This document shows positions 41,176 through 50,775 of a DNA stretch of 64,000 nt, in pieces (within the stretch, counting starts at the first letter, position 1; each line of letters starts with the position of its first letter). This stretch comes from an uncultured Lachnospiraceae bacterium. Lineage in GTDB: Bacteria > Bacillota > Clostridia > Lachnospirales > Lachnospiraceae. The stretch covers positions 62,001 through 126,000 of the forward strand of contig CAJKGK010000002.1 of the NCBI GenBank assembly GCA_905199445.1, read 5' to 3'. Both the position numbers and the translations under genes were made by a program. The notes beneath the pieces were generated by a model, which saw nothing but the letters and a program-made list of their open reading frames with translations, did no database searches and was not told the DNA's origin.

Positions 41176-41627
41176 CGAAATAATTCCCATACAGCCCGCT
41201 CGTCAAAGTCACGAATGCGCTTGAGCGGTATGCCGGCAGCTTTAAAGGCATTGTTTTTAAACTTATCCCGGCGCCGGGCGCTTTCCGTATCATGGCTGCT
41301 GTCATCCAGTTCAATGGCAAACAGAATGTTAAGCTCTTTGTCGCATATAACAAAATCCACATGTTTTTGGGAAATCAGGCGGAAATACTTCATATAATCA
41401 TGACTGACTGAAACTTCCATCAGATCCTTGAGTCCGACTTTGGGGCAGATCAGACAGTGATAGCTGTCAGCAGCCCGCTTCAGGTAGATGTAAAATTTGT
41501 ACTCCCGCTTTGTAAGCATATGTTTGGCACGGTAGGGATAGCGGCTTTTTCTCTTTACAAGGAGGATTAAAACAACAAAAAGGATGAACGCAAGAATGAC
41601 TAAGGGGATAAAATTAATCGTTTTCAT
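41172..41627 (-). CDS. DUF2726 membrane-anchored nuclease-like protein
   Basis: A 151-residue protein: one N-terminal membrane helix (about 6-24), then a cytosolic DUF2726 domain. VDFVICDKELNILFAIELDDSSH carries the Asp...Glu-x-Asp pattern of restriction-like PD-(D/E)XK nucleases (shown here in parts: VDFVICDKE and AIELDDSSH), and DKFKNNAFKAAGIPLKR matches the family end. Activity is unproven. AAAGGAG lies 8 nt before the ATG. Confidence 0.82.
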   Translation of the reverse strand: MKTINFIPLVILAFILFVVLILLVKRKSRYPYRAKHMLTKREYKFYIYLKRAADSYHCLICPKVGLKDLMEVSVSHDYMKYFRLISQKHVDFVICDKELNILFAIELDDSSHDTESARRRDKFKNNAFKAAGIPLKRIRDFDERAVWELFR

Positions 41628-41778
41628 GTGGAAACTCCTTTGGACACGGATTATTCAGAGCGGATACTCAATGAATAAATCGAATATATGTTCATTATAA
41701 CAAACGAATGTTTGGATTTCAAGAGGGGATATTGTTTTTATAGACATATAGAAATTGATGAAAGAATAGGGTGTACTT

Positions 41779-43524
41779 ATGAAGCGTTTTGGCAGCGGCA
41801 GTGCCTTTAAGCGGCTTGGATTTTTATTTATATTATTTATCGTGGTCATTTATACAGTGATCTGTGTTGTTTTTATTCAGTATGTCAATGAGCAAAAATA
41901 TACGGAAATTAAAACACTGCGCAGCCAGGTGACAAACAGCGCCAGTGTGATGGAGCAGCAGCTGCATGCGATTTATAATATGGAATGGCAGCTGGCGCAG
42001 GATTCCAGGCTGCTTCAGGTTGCCTATGATACGTATGTGGACAGCTATGAAAAGTATCAGCTGATCTCCGAACTGCAGATGCAGGTAGCCAGCGGTCAGT
42101 CCATGAACAGTATCATTGAAAATTTTCTTATTGAATTTCCAAAACAGAGTCTTAGGATCAGTTCTAAAAACGGATATGAACATCGTGTTTTTGACCCCGA
42201 ATCTTTAGATACAGCCCAAAGCAGCCGTCTGTGGTGCCCGGATGGCGGACGCACAATTGAAATGAATATTCGATATCCGCTGTCCTACTCCGTTGATACA
42301 GATTATGTGCCCAGTTTTATGATCCGTATTCTTTTGTCGGACAGCTACATGAATACTTATCTTGACACACTGAGAAATCCCATGCAGGGTGCCTTTTGGG
42401 TGCTGCGTCAGAATGGGGAAAATATATGCATCGGCGCCGATGACGAAAAGGCACAGCAGCTGTTTGAGACATGGGCGCAGCTGTGGGCTGAAAATGAGTA
42501 TTCAGGATCGCTGGAGGCGGAAGGCGCGTATGAGAAGGATGACTATTTATTTGTATCTCAGGAGCTTAAAGATTATTCTTTGACTCTGGTGGCCTATCAA
42601 AATACAAAAGCCTTATTTGAAAGATCCGGTTACACGCTGATGTATCTGGGCATCGTGATTATTGTGATTGGTATGATGTTTCTGTTTGTTATTTTATGGG
42701 CCAACCGTACGGTGGGCAAACCTCTTTACAAAGTGGTGGAGGCCTTTGAAAAGGTGCGGGACGGTGATCTTGATGTGCGGATCTATCATCATGCCAATGA
42801 TGAATTTGAGTTTATTTATTCTTCTTTTAATGAAACCGTTCATCGGATCGGGGAAATGATTGAACAGATTAAAGAGCAGGGAAGACTGCTCCAAAATGCG
42901 GAGCTGATTCAGCTTCAGTCTCAGATTAATCCCCATTTCCTTTATAACAGTTTTTATATTATTAAGTTTATGGCGCACAACGAGGATTATGAACAGATCG
43001 AAGCTTTTGTCACCTCATTGGCAAAATATTACCGTTTTTTAAATAAAGAAACAAACTCAGTGATTGCTCTGGGCAGTGAAGTGGAGCATATGGAAAATTA
43101 CATAGATATACAGCAAATGCGTTTCGGGGATAAAATTACTCTGGAGAAACAGCTGCTGCCAGATGCGGTAAAAAATTTCAGGGTGCCTAAATTGATTTTA
43201 CAGCCCATTATTGAAAATGCATATGCTTATGGTTTATCCACGCTGCTTTCAGATGGGGTTTTAAAAATCAGTTATGCTCTGGAAGATAAAATTTTGTATA
43301 TCCATGTGGAGGACAATGGCCGGTCACTGACGCAGGATGGTCTGGAGAAAATTAAAAATCAGGTTTACGGGTCAGACGGTCAGACCAGGAGTCATGCGCT
43401 GACGAATATTCATCGAAGAATCGTGCTGGCATTTGGAGCACCCAATGGTCTTTTATTATCAATGAGTGCGCTGGGCGGACTTAAAGTTACCCTCAGACTG
43501 GATACATCTATAGAAATTAAGTAA
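41779..43524 (+). CDS. Sensor histidine kinase, YesM type
   Basis: A 581-residue membrane sensor. Membrane helix 1 (about 14-34), an outside sensing domain (35-285), helix 2 (about 289-309), a HAMP linker (to about 365), the His_kinase domain with phosphoacceptor His386 in QSQINPHFLYNSF, and an ATPase domain with N box PIIENAYAYG (Asn480) and HVEDNG. Such kinases pair with YesN-type regulators and sense sugars or their binding proteins. The matching regulator gene is at 47414, after the transporter. It is followed by a terminator, so the transporter is a separate unit. Confidence 0.93.
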   Translation: MKRFGSGSAFKRLGFLFILFIVVIYTVICVVFIQYVNEQKYTEIKTLRSQVTNSASVMEQQLHAIYNMEWQLAQDSRLLQVAYDTYVDSYEKYQLISELQMQVASGQSMNSIIENFLIEFPKQSLRISSKNGYEHRVFDPESLDTAQSSRLWCPDGGRTIEMNIRYPLSYSVDTDYVPSFMIRILLSDSYMNTYLDTLRNPMQGAFWVLRQNGENICIGADDEKAQQLFETWAQLWAENEYSGSLEAEGAYEKDDYLFVSQELKDYSLTLVAYQNTKALFERSGYTLMYLGIVIIVIGMMFLFVILWANRTVGKPLYKVVEAFEKVRDGDLDVRIYHHANDEFEFIYSSFNETVHRIGEMIEQIKEQGRLLQNAELIQLQSQINPHFLYNSFYIIKFMAHNEDYEQIEAFVTSLAKYYRFLNKETNSVIALGSEVEHMENYIDIQQMRFGDKITLEKQLLPDAVKNFRVPKLILQPIIENAYAYGLSTLLSDGVLKISYALEDKILYIHVEDNGRSLTQDGLEKIKNQVYGSDGQTRSHALTNIHRRIVLAFGAPNGLLLSMSALGGLKVTLRLDTSIEIK

Positions 43525-43528
43525 TCAT

Positions 43529-43596
43529 ACCCTCAGTGTACAGGGGACTGCTTTTGCGGATCCGTCTCTTGTATGCTGGGGGTAAGTCAATTTTTT
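43529..43596 (+). terminator. Terminator after the sensor kinase gene
   Basis: A 20-bp stem with several G-U pairs (ACCCTCAGTGTACAGGGGAC at 43529-43548 with GTCTCTTGTATGCTGGGGGT at 43564-43583), followed by TTTTTT at 43590 onward. Confidence 0.65.
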
Positions 43597-43620
43597 GAAA
43601 TCTATGTCAAGATTGGTTCA

Positions 43621-43649
43621 TTGTTGTTTGTTTATAGAAATTTTATAAT
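43621..43649 (+). promoter_or_regulatory. Promoter of the sugar transporter genes
   Basis: TTGTTG at 43621-43626, 17-nt spacer, TATAAT at 43644-43649, with about 100 nt of leader before the binding protein gene. The regulator at 47414 probably acts here. Confidence 0.7.
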
Positions 43650-43757
43650 AAGCTTGTAAACAAAAAGACCTGAAACCACATGCTTTCATATTTCCAGAGC
43701 GCTGCGCGCATTGTCGTGAGCGGATAAAAAGGCAGTGGACCCGTAGGAGGAGAAGTT

Positions 43758-45455
43758 ATGAAAAGAAGAAAAGCAATCAGTCTTTTATTAGGTGCAGTGA
43801 TGGTCACAGGAATGCTGGGGGGATGCAGCGGTTCTGAAGTTCCAAAGGAAACAGCACAGGGCAGTGGAGATTCGTCTCAGACACCGACGGAGTCGGTGGC
43901 AGATCCCAATGCCAAGTATGAAGAACCGGTTACATTAACATCATTTTTTGAAATTTCACCAACCATTGCCAGTATATTTACTGAGGAAGGTATTCAAAAT
44001 TCCTATTATACAAAGCAGCAGGAAGAACAGACCAATATTCATATTGATTATTTGTGGTATGCATCGGATACACCAGAGGATGCGGAGCAGAAGAAAAATG
44101 TCGCTATTGCTTCCGGTGAAATTCCTGATTTTATGCTGGTAGACAGTGCGCAGCTGGCTCTGCTGGCAAAGAGTGATCTGATTAATAAAGATATTTACAG
44201 CGTATATGAGGCTTATGCTTCCGATACATTAAAGCAGTGGACAGTTCAGCAGGGAGAATCTGTACTGGATTCAGCAACTTATGACGGTAAAATTATTGCC
44301 ATTCCGCTGGTGGATTCAGCCATTGATGCGGCGTCCTTCCTCTGGATCCGTCAGGACTGGCTGGACAAATTAGGACTTGAGCGGCCTACAACAATGGAAG
44401 AATTATATGATGTGATGGTGGCCTTTAAAACACAGGATCCAGACGGTAATGGCGTGGATGATACGGTTGGTCTGATTACCCATAAAAATTTCCTGAGCAA
44501 TGGTCTTGCAGATATGGTCGGTATTTTTAATGCATATGGTGCTTATCCCACAGACTGGGTAGAAGACGGCAACGGCGGACTGATGTATGGAAGTACAACG
44601 CCTGAGGCAAAAGAGGCTTTGGGGTATATCGCCAAAATGTATGCAGAAGGCCTGATTCAGGAAGATTTTTCTGCCATTGATGATTCCAAATCCACAGAGC
44701 TGGTTGCATCAAACCGGGGCGGCATTCAGTACGGTGCCATGTGGAATGCCATCTGGCCTCTGGCAATGTCTCTGGATGCGGATCCCGAGGCTGACTGGTG
44801 TGCCCTTCCGATTCCAACAGCAACCGATGAACCGGCCAAATCTCAGGTTTCTGTCCGTGTCGTTAATTATGCGGTTGTCAGTGCAGAATGTGAACACCCG
44901 GAAGCGGTGATTAAGCTTTTAAATTTCTGGTGCCATACTCAGACTGAACTGTCTGATGAGGAATGGAATAAATATCTGGAGCCGGGGGCCGATGGGGTTG
45001 TGTCCTTCCCACTTCACAGTGTAATGCTTAAAACATGGAACCCTGAAAAGAACTATGATCAGTATCTGGCCATTAAAGATGCGCTTGAAACCGGTGATAC
45101 ATCAAAACTGAATCCGGAATTTTTGACCGGCTACAATGACGTGAAAGGCTATATGGATGGAGATGCATCCAAATATGGTCAGTATAAAACCTTTGCACCT
45201 GAAGGCTCTGCTTTTGCGGCTATGGATGAATATGTGAAAACGGATGCTTTCCATTATGATGCATTTACAGGGGCAAGTACACCGGCTATGACCCAGAAAC
45301 TGAGTATTGTGACAGATAAAGTTATGGAATATTATACAAAGGTTATCATGGGTACAGCATCTCTGGATGATTATGATGCGTTTGTGGAAGAAGTCAACGG
45401 CTTAGGTCTTGCAGAAATCACAAAGGAAGTCAACGAATGGTATAAAAACCGATAA
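43758..45455 (+). CDS. Sugar ABC transporter substrate-binding lipoprotein
   Basis: A 565-residue extracellular binding protein (family 1, LplA/YtcQ-like). The signal peptide ends in the lipobox MLGGCSGS with Cys23, so it is lipid-anchored. The long form (over 500 residues), motifs such as SFLWIRQDWLDKLGLERPTTMEELYDV (in parts: WIRQDWLDKLG) and TQDPDGNGVDDTVGLI are usual for binding proteins of complex oligosaccharides controlled by YesMN. Ligand unknown. AGGAGG before the ATG. Confidence 0.93.
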   Translation: MKRRKAISLLLGAVMVTGMLGGCSGSEVPKETAQGSGDSSQTPTESVADPNAKYEEPVTLTSFFEISPTIASIFTEEGIQNSYYTKQQEEQTNIHIDYLWYASDTPEDAEQKKNVAIASGEIPDFMLVDSAQLALLAKSDLINKDIYSVYEAYASDTLKQWTVQQGESVLDSATYDGKIIAIPLVDSAIDAASFLWIRQDWLDKLGLERPTTMEELYDVMVAFKTQDPDGNGVDDTVGLITHKNFLSNGLADMVGIFNAYGAYPTDWVEDGNGGLMYGSTTPEAKEALGYIAKMYAEGLIQEDFSAIDDSKSTELVASNRGGIQYGAMWNAIWPLAMSLDADPEADWCALPIPTATDEPAKSQVSVRVVNYAVVSAECEHPEAVIKLLNFWCHTQTELSDEEWNKYLEPGADGVVSFPLHSVMLKTWNPEKNYDQYLAIKDALETGDTSKLNPEFLTGYNDVKGYMDGDASKYGQYKTFAPEGSAFAAMDEYVKTDAFHYDAFTGASTPAMTQKLSIVTDKVMEYYTKVIMGTASLDDYDAFVEEVNGLGLAEITKEVNEWYKNR

Positions 45456-45477
45456 TTTGTGGGGATATTTGCGGGAA

Positions 45478-45506
45478 GGAGTGGTGGAACGGACACCACT
45501 CCTTTC
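45478..45506 (+). promoter_or_regulatory. Intercistronic hairpin after the binding protein gene
   Basis: GGAGTGGTG at 45478-45486 pairs with CACCACTCC at 45494-45502, followed by TTTCTTT. It may act as a partial terminator or shield the 3' end of the binding-protein mRNA, giving more binding protein than permease. Confidence 0.75.
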
Positions 45507-45509
45507 TTT

Positions 45510-45545
45510 CCACAAATAATCAATGATCCACAAATAATCAGTGAT
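45510..45545 (+). repeat. 18-bp tandem direct repeat
   Basis: CCACAAATAATCAATGAT (45510-45527) is directly followed by CCACAAATAATCAGTGAT (45528-45545), one base different, in the gap before the first permease gene. Confidence 0.9.
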
Positions 45546-45583
45546 TTGACACCGGCCGATGCCGGATCAGGAAGGGATTCGAG

Positions 45584-46504
45584 ATGAAAAAAAGTAAATT
45601 AAAGAAATATTTGAAACGTGAATGGCCGCTGCATCTTATGCTTCTGCCGGCGGTAATCCTTTTGGCTGTCTTTTCATATTATCCCATGGTTGGTATTTTA
45701 ATCGCTTTTCAGGATTATGTGCCATCGAAAGGCTGGGATTTATTCTTCCGCTCGGACTGGGTGGGGCTTGATAATTTTAAGTACATTTTTGGCATGGAAG
45801 ATTTTCAGCGGGCTCTGGTCAATACCCTGGTGATTGCTGTGGGCAAAATCATTACCAATATTTTAGTGCCCCTGGTTTTGGCATTGCTGCTCAATGAAGT
45901 CAAAAACAGAGTCTTTAAAAAGGCAACGCAGACATTGGTATATATTCCTTATTTCTTTTCATGGGTTATTTTAGGCGGTATACTGATTGACCTTCTTTCT
46001 CCGGCAGACGGTGTGATCAATAACCTGCTTAATGCTCTGGGACTGGAATCTATTTATTTTCTCGGAAGTAATCAGTGGATTCAGCCGGTGCTGATTGTAT
46101 CCAATATATGGAAAGAAGTCGGCTATAATATGGTTATCTTCCTGGCAGCCATGACAAGTATTGACCCTACGCAGTATGAAGCTGCCCGCGTGGACGGTGC
46201 AGGCTATACAAAGCAGATGTGGTACATTACACTGCCCAGTATTTTGCCGATGATTCTGCTTGTCACTGTTTTGGGTATGGGGAACATTTTAAATGCCGGT
46301 TTTGATCAGGTATTTAATTTATACAGTCCGATTGTATATGAAAAGGCGGATATTATTGATACTTTTGTCTACAGAATCGGTATGGAGCAGCTCCAGTACA
46401 GTGTTTCTACAGCCATTGGCCTGTTTAAATCGGTTATTTCATTTATTTTAATTGCCGCATCCTTCTTCCTTGCCAAGAGATATGCCGGCTATCAGATTTT
46501 TTAG
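45584..46504 (+). CDS. Sugar ABC transporter permease, LplB type
   Basis: A 306-residue integral membrane protein with six helices, the first after KREWPLHLMLLPAVILL. The ATPase-contact EAA loop reads YEAARVDGAGYTKQMWYITLPSI at about 202-224 (in part: EAARVDGAGYTKQ). Pairs with the next gene to form the channel. No ATP-binding subunit is coded in the cluster, so a shared MsmK-type ATPase from elsewhere must energise it. Confidence 0.94.
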   Translation: MKKSKLKKYLKREWPLHLMLLPAVILLAVFSYYPMVGILIAFQDYVPSKGWDLFFRSDWVGLDNFKYIFGMEDFQRALVNTLVIAVGKIITNILVPLVLALLLNEVKNRVFKKATQTLVYIPYFFSWVILGGILIDLLSPADGVINNLLNALGLESIYFLGSNQWIQPVLIVSNIWKEVGYNMVIFLAAMTSIDPTQYEAARVDGAGYTKQMWYITLPSILPMILLVTVLGMGNILNAGFDQVFNLYSPIVYEKADIIDTFVYRIGMEQLQYSVSTAIGLFKSVISFILIAASFFLAKRYAGYQIF

Positions 46505-46516
46505 GGGGAAGTACTT

Positions 46517-47401
46517 ATGAAAATAAAATCATCGCCTTCACGAAAAGCCTTTGTGGTATTTAACTACATCTTTCTTACGGTTGTTATGATTGTTTCACTG
46601 TTTCCGCTTGTGCACATGTTTGCCCTCTCTTTTAGTTCCAGCGCTGCGGCTCAGGCGGGAAAGGTGACCATATTTCCTGTGGATTTTTCACTGGAGGCCT
46701 ACAAATACATTTTAAGTAAAGTAGAGTTTTTCCGGGCTTTCGGTGTATCCGTGATTCGTGTCATTCTGGGAACATCCATCAGTGTGCTTTTAACGATATT
46801 AAGTGCCTATGCCATGTCCCAGCCTGACCATAAATTCCATGGCAGAAAAATTTATACATGGATGTTTATGATTACCATGGTTTTTAACGGCGGTTTGATT
46901 CCTACGTTTATTGTTGTTAAAACCGTGGGGATTTACAATACCATCTGGTCACTGATTCTGCCGACGGCTGTAGCTGTATTTAATATTATTCTTATGCTGA
47001 ACTTTTTCAGAGGACTGCCGGTGGCCCTGTCAGAATCGGCCTTTATAGACGGAGCCAATCATTTCCAGGTATTGTTTAAAATATATCTGCCGATTTCAAA
47101 GCCGTCTCTGGCAACGGTGGGACTTTTTACGATGGTTAATCACTGGAACTCATGGTTTGACGGTATGATTTATTTAAGCGATCCGGATAAATATCCCCTT
47201 CAGACATACCTGAAAAATGTGATTCGAACCGTGGATATGGCCAGTGTGGATATTCACAGCGCGGCATCCTTACAGGAAATTTCCAGTAAAACCTTGACAG
47301 CTGCCCAGATTTTTGTTGCAATTATACCGATACTTATTGTGTACCCTTTGCTGCAGAAGCATTTTATAGCGGGTATGACTCTGGGAAGTGTAAAGGAATA
47401 A
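46517..47401 (+). CDS. Sugar ABC transporter permease, LplC/MalG type
   Basis: A 294-residue membrane protein with six helices; EAA loop SESAFIDGANHFQVLFKIYLP (in part: ESAFIDGANHFQ) at about 175-195, and the C-terminal KHFIAGMTLGSVKE ending of this family. It begins 12 nt after the first permease, with GGGGGAAG before the ATG, and the regulator gene follows after 12 nt. Confidence 0.94.
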   Translation: MKIKSSPSRKAFVVFNYIFLTVVMIVSLFPLVHMFALSFSSSAAAQAGKVTIFPVDFSLEAYKYILSKVEFFRAFGVSVIRVILGTSISVLLTILSAYAMSQPDHKFHGRKIYTWMFMITMVFNGGLIPTFIVVKTVGIYNTIWSLILPTAVAVFNIILMLNFFRGLPVALSESAFIDGANHFQVLFKIYLPISKPSLATVGLFTMVNHWNSWFDGMIYLSDPDKYPLQTYLKNVIRTVDMASVDIHSAASLQEISSKTLTAAQIFVAIIPILIVYPLLQKHFIAGMTLGSVKE

Positions 47402-47413
47402 GCGTGATTGACG

Positions 47414-49048
47414 ATGTATAGTGTATTGCTTGTGGATGATGAAAAAATTATCCGCGAAGGTGTTTACGAACTTTTATCCATGGCAGATCTGGATTTGGAT
47501 CTGGCCATGGCGGCTTCGGCCGTGGAAGCGATTTCTGTTTTGGAAGAAAGAAAAATTGATCTTGTGATTGCCGACATCTGTATGCCTCAGATGACGGGGC
47601 TTGATTTGTTTGATGTGATTCGGGAACGATGGCCCCATTGCAAAGTTATTTTTCTGACCGGATATTCGGAATTTGACTATGTGTATAAGGTGCATCAGCA
47701 TGCCCGCTATGTACTCAAGGCAGAGGAGGACTGGAAGCTTCTTGAGGCGGTCCGTGACGCCATCGGTGAAATAGAAAATGATCTTCTTCTGAAAAGTATG
47801 AGTGCAGAGGCGTTGGAGTACCAGCAATACGGTAAATATTATGAGCGAATGTTATTGCTCAAAGAGCTGGTGGATGGTGTCGCCGGCTTTTCTGACGTTA
47901 CAGATGGTATACTGGCTTCATTTAATATTGATCTTTGCCGTGATCAGGATGTTTACTGTGTGGCCCTTCGCCGGGACAGTGATGTGAGTAAATGTAATTA
48001 TCCGGATTATCGTCGGGCTTCAGAGTGTATGGGTGCCTTAATCCATAAATATTATATGGATGCCTTTGGTGGTACATATATTGAATATAACCGGAAATTT
48101 TGGTATTTGCTGCTGCGGCCGAAAAAACTTGTGACACCGGAGCGCATTGTCACCCTGCTTCTGGGCAACAGTGAGCTTTTTCAGAAGGCCATGAACAAAA
48201 ACCTTGGAGAAAATGTGTCTGTTTTTATCTCTAAAAAAGCGGTTCCTGTCAGGCAGGCTTTTGGAGATTTCAGTGAAATCCGGGATAAGATGGTGACCAT
48301 GGCTGTCAATGAGGTGAAGGCCGGCAATGCAGTGAGAGAAGAACTGCAGGAAATGGAAAATCTCACTGATCTTGAAAAACAGCGGGTGGTACAGATGGTG
48401 TCCCGGCTGGATGATGGTCTTCAGAATTTTAACCAGGCGGATATCCAAAATGCGCTGGGAAATCTGAGGGAAATTGTGTCTCATGTAAAAAGTATGCATG
48501 ATCTGTTTATCCTGGAAACTTACTGCTCCATCAGTTCAAGGCTTCTGGGGTATATTAAAAAGCTGAATCTTACAGATAAAATTGCCTTTCGTATCAGTAT
48601 TATGAATTTGTATAATGTATCTTTGCATGAAAGCTGGGATGAAGCATTTGCTTATTTAAACCGTGTGGTGGACAGCATTTTTGATTTAAGAGAACAGAGT
48701 ATGGAAAGTAAAAATGAGGCAGTGATCAATAAAGTGAAAGCGTATATTTACAGCCATCTGGATGGAGATACTTCTTTATACATCCTGGCAGAGCATGTCC
48801 ATCTCAGCCCGGAATACCTGCTGAGGGTGTTTAAACAAAAGGAAGATATTACGATTTTACAGTATATCAATGACTTAAAGCTGGAAAAGGCAAAAGAACT
48901 GCTGCAGGATACGCAGATGCAGATGAAGGAAATTGCCGTGCGGCTGGGGTTTACCAGCGCAGGGTATTTTGGCCGGTTTTTTAAAAGCCGAATGGGAATT
49001 ACACCCCATATGTATCGGGAAGCCTGCAGAAATGAGTCATTGTCATGA
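47414..49048 (+). CDS. Response regulator with AraC-type HTH, YesN type
   Basis: A 544-residue regulator. Receiver domain (1-120) with acidic pair Asp8-Asp9, phosphoacceptor Asp54 in VIADICMPQ and the Lys in YVLKAEED; a middle region (120-430) as in large YesN proteins; AraC double HTH at the end (about 435-540, with TSLYILAEHVHLSPEYLLRVF and LGFTSAGYFGRFFKSRMGITP in parts). The ATG at 47414 gives the normal start MYSVLLVDDE; an in-frame TTG at 47408 is nearer to the AAGGA site. It should be phosphorylated by the kinase at 41779 and drive the transporter and perhaps the esterase. Confidence 0.93.
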   Translation: MYSVLLVDDEKIIREGVYELLSMADLDLDLAMAASAVEAISVLEERKIDLVIADICMPQMTGLDLFDVIRERWPHCKVIFLTGYSEFDYVYKVHQHARYVLKAEEDWKLLEAVRDAIGEIENDLLLKSMSAEALEYQQYGKYYERMLLLKELVDGVAGFSDVTDGILASFNIDLCRDQDVYCVALRRDSDVSKCNYPDYRRASECMGALIHKYYMDAFGGTYIEYNRKFWYLLLRPKKLVTPERIVTLLLGNSELFQKAMNKNLGENVSVFISKKAVPVRQAFGDFSEIRDKMVTMAVNEVKAGNAVREELQEMENLTDLEKQRVVQMVSRLDDGLQNFNQADIQNALGNLREIVSHVKSMHDLFILETYCSISSRLLGYIKKLNLTDKIAFRISIMNLYNVSLHESWDEAFAYLNRVVDSIFDLREQSMESKNEAVINKVKAYIYSHLDGDTSLYILAEHVHLSPEYLLRVFKQKEDITILQYINDLKLEKAKELLQDTQMQMKEIAVRLGFTSAGYFGRFFKSRMGITPHMYREACRNESLS

Positions 49049-49119
49049 AAAAAAGTTCGTCGATTGTCAGTGAACGGGGCATAAGCCAATCGATGGCAAA
49101 AGAATTGGGGAGGGTTTAA

Positions 49120-50631
49120 ATGTCTGATTATGTGATTAAAACCAACAGTGGAAAAGTACAAGGTTATGAAAGAAATGGCATGGTGGAATATCTGGGTATT
49201 CCCTATGCCCAGCCTCCGGTGGGCGCACTGCGGCTGAAACGGGCAAAGCCGGTAAAACCCTGGTCAGGAATTTTGGATGCCAGGGATTACGGGCCTGTGT
49301 CTGTTCAGTATTTTATGGATCGAAACATGGGGGCAGAGGATTGCCTTCGGTTAAACATTCGAACCCCTCTGGGAGGGGAGAAGCTTCCGGTGCTGGTCTA
49401 TATTCATGGGGGCGGTTATAATACGGGTGCTGCCTCTGATCCTTTGTATGAGGGCCGTTCCTTTGTGGAAAATGGTATTGTGTATGTGACGTTTACTTAC
49501 CGGTTAAATGTGTGGGGATTTTGGGATTTCAGGGCTTATCCTGAAGGCCGGGATTTTGATACCAATTGTGGTATTTCGGATCACCTGGAGGCCCTCCGGT
49601 GGATCCATGACAATATTCAGTTTTTTGGCGGGGACCCGGATCGGATCACTATTGCCGGGGAATCGGCAGGGGGGACATCTGTGGTGGCACTGATGGCTAT
49701 ACCGGCATTTAAGGGGCTGTTTTGCCAGGCCATTGCATCCAGCGGACTGCCCAATTCTGTCACCACGGCTCGTATGTCTGCAAAAAATATGGATTTGTTT
49801 ATGGAGGGGATGGGATGGACACCGGCGGACCTTCCCAGGTTAAAAACGATGGATGCTTATGCGGTTCAAAAGGGGAATATCTATATGGCCAACCGGCATC
49901 AGTACGTGAATCCGGGGATTTTTCTTCCATCGGTAGTGATTGATGATCTGTGTCCCAACCGAATCATTGAATCTATTGCTCAGGGAACGGGAAAGGATGT
50001 ACGTCTGATGATTGGCTGTAATCTTCATGAGGGTACCATGTTTGTGCGATCTGAAAATACCAATTTTCCTTCAGACTGGGATATGATTCACCGTATGTTT
50101 AAAACCAATGGCCATGAGACACAGTTTGAGAAGTTTAAAAATTATTATGAGACTCACAATGATGATGCGGCTTACAGCGGTAAATCTGTCAACGGCATGG
50201 ATCTTTCGCTGATTAATTTTGCTACCGATTATGCCTTTCAGGTCCCGGCCATAAAGGTGGCCCAGGCACAGATGGCCTGGAATGATGTGTGGATGTATCG
50301 TTTTGAATATATCAGTGATTTTACGGAAAAAATAGGGCTTCTGGCAGGACATGCCATGGATCTGCCGTATGATTTTAATACTTTTGACGTGGGAATGGCC
50401 GCGGAAGCTGCCAAAACAGAATCGCCTCTGGTACGGGCGCAGCTTGTGGAAGAAATGCACATGTCCTGGGTGCGGTTTATAAAAACCGGTGTTCCCAATG
50501 GGGAACAATGGCCAAGATACAGCGGTTATGCTTCACCGGTTCGTATTTTTGATACCCAGACCCGCACAGCATTTTTAGACCGAAGTGAATTAATGGCGCT
50601 TTGGGATGATTTAAGATTTTATGAGGATTAG
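49120..50631 (+). CDS. Type B carboxylesterase of the sugar locus
   Basis: A 503-residue cytosolic esterase with a full triad: Ser182 in GESAGG, Glu304 in CNLHEGT and His411 in LAGHAMDLPYDF; signatures EYLGIPYAQPPVGALR, AEDCLRLNI and IHGGGYN are present. GGGGAGGG lies 6 nt before the ATG. It follows the response regulator by 71 bp on the same strand with no terminator between, so it seems part of the sugar operon. It may remove acyl groups from imported sugar esters. The paralogue at 1485 is shorter and differs strongly. Confidence 0.9.
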   Translation: MSDYVIKTNSGKVQGYERNGMVEYLGIPYAQPPVGALRLKRAKPVKPWSGILDARDYGPVSVQYFMDRNMGAEDCLRLNIRTPLGGEKLPVLVYIHGGGYNTGAASDPLYEGRSFVENGIVYVTFTYRLNVWGFWDFRAYPEGRDFDTNCGISDHLEALRWIHDNIQFFGGDPDRITIAGESAGGTSVVALMAIPAFKGLFCQAIASSGLPNSVTTARMSAKNMDLFMEGMGWTPADLPRLKTMDAYAVQKGNIYMANRHQYVNPGIFLPSVVIDDLCPNRIIESIAQGTGKDVRLMIGCNLHEGTMFVRSENTNFPSDWDMIHRMFKTNGHETQFEKFKNYYETHNDDAAYSGKSVNGMDLSLINFATDYAFQVPAIKVAQAQMAWNDVWMYRFEYISDFTEKIGLLAGHAMDLPYDFNTFDVGMAAEAAKTESPLVRAQLVEEMHMSWVRFIKTGVPNGEQWPRYSGYASPVRIFDTQTRTAFLDRSELMALWDDLRFYED

Positions 50632-50685
50632 GAGCGTCGAAAATATTGCTCCTGCGCTTAAAATCATGTATACTTTTCTTATATG

Positions 50686-50729
50686 CAGACGGAAATGCCG
50701 TTTTACTGTGGGCATTCCCGTCTGTTTTT
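50686..50729 (+). terminator. Terminator after the sugar-locus esterase
   Basis: CAGACGGAAATGCC at 50686-50699 pairs with GGCATTCCCGTCTG at 50711-50724 (one mismatch), followed by TTTTT. It closes the transporter-esterase unit. Confidence 0.85.
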
Positions 50730-50775
50730 CAGGTTTGACCTGACAGCAAAAATAATTACAGAGGGAGTAGCATCG

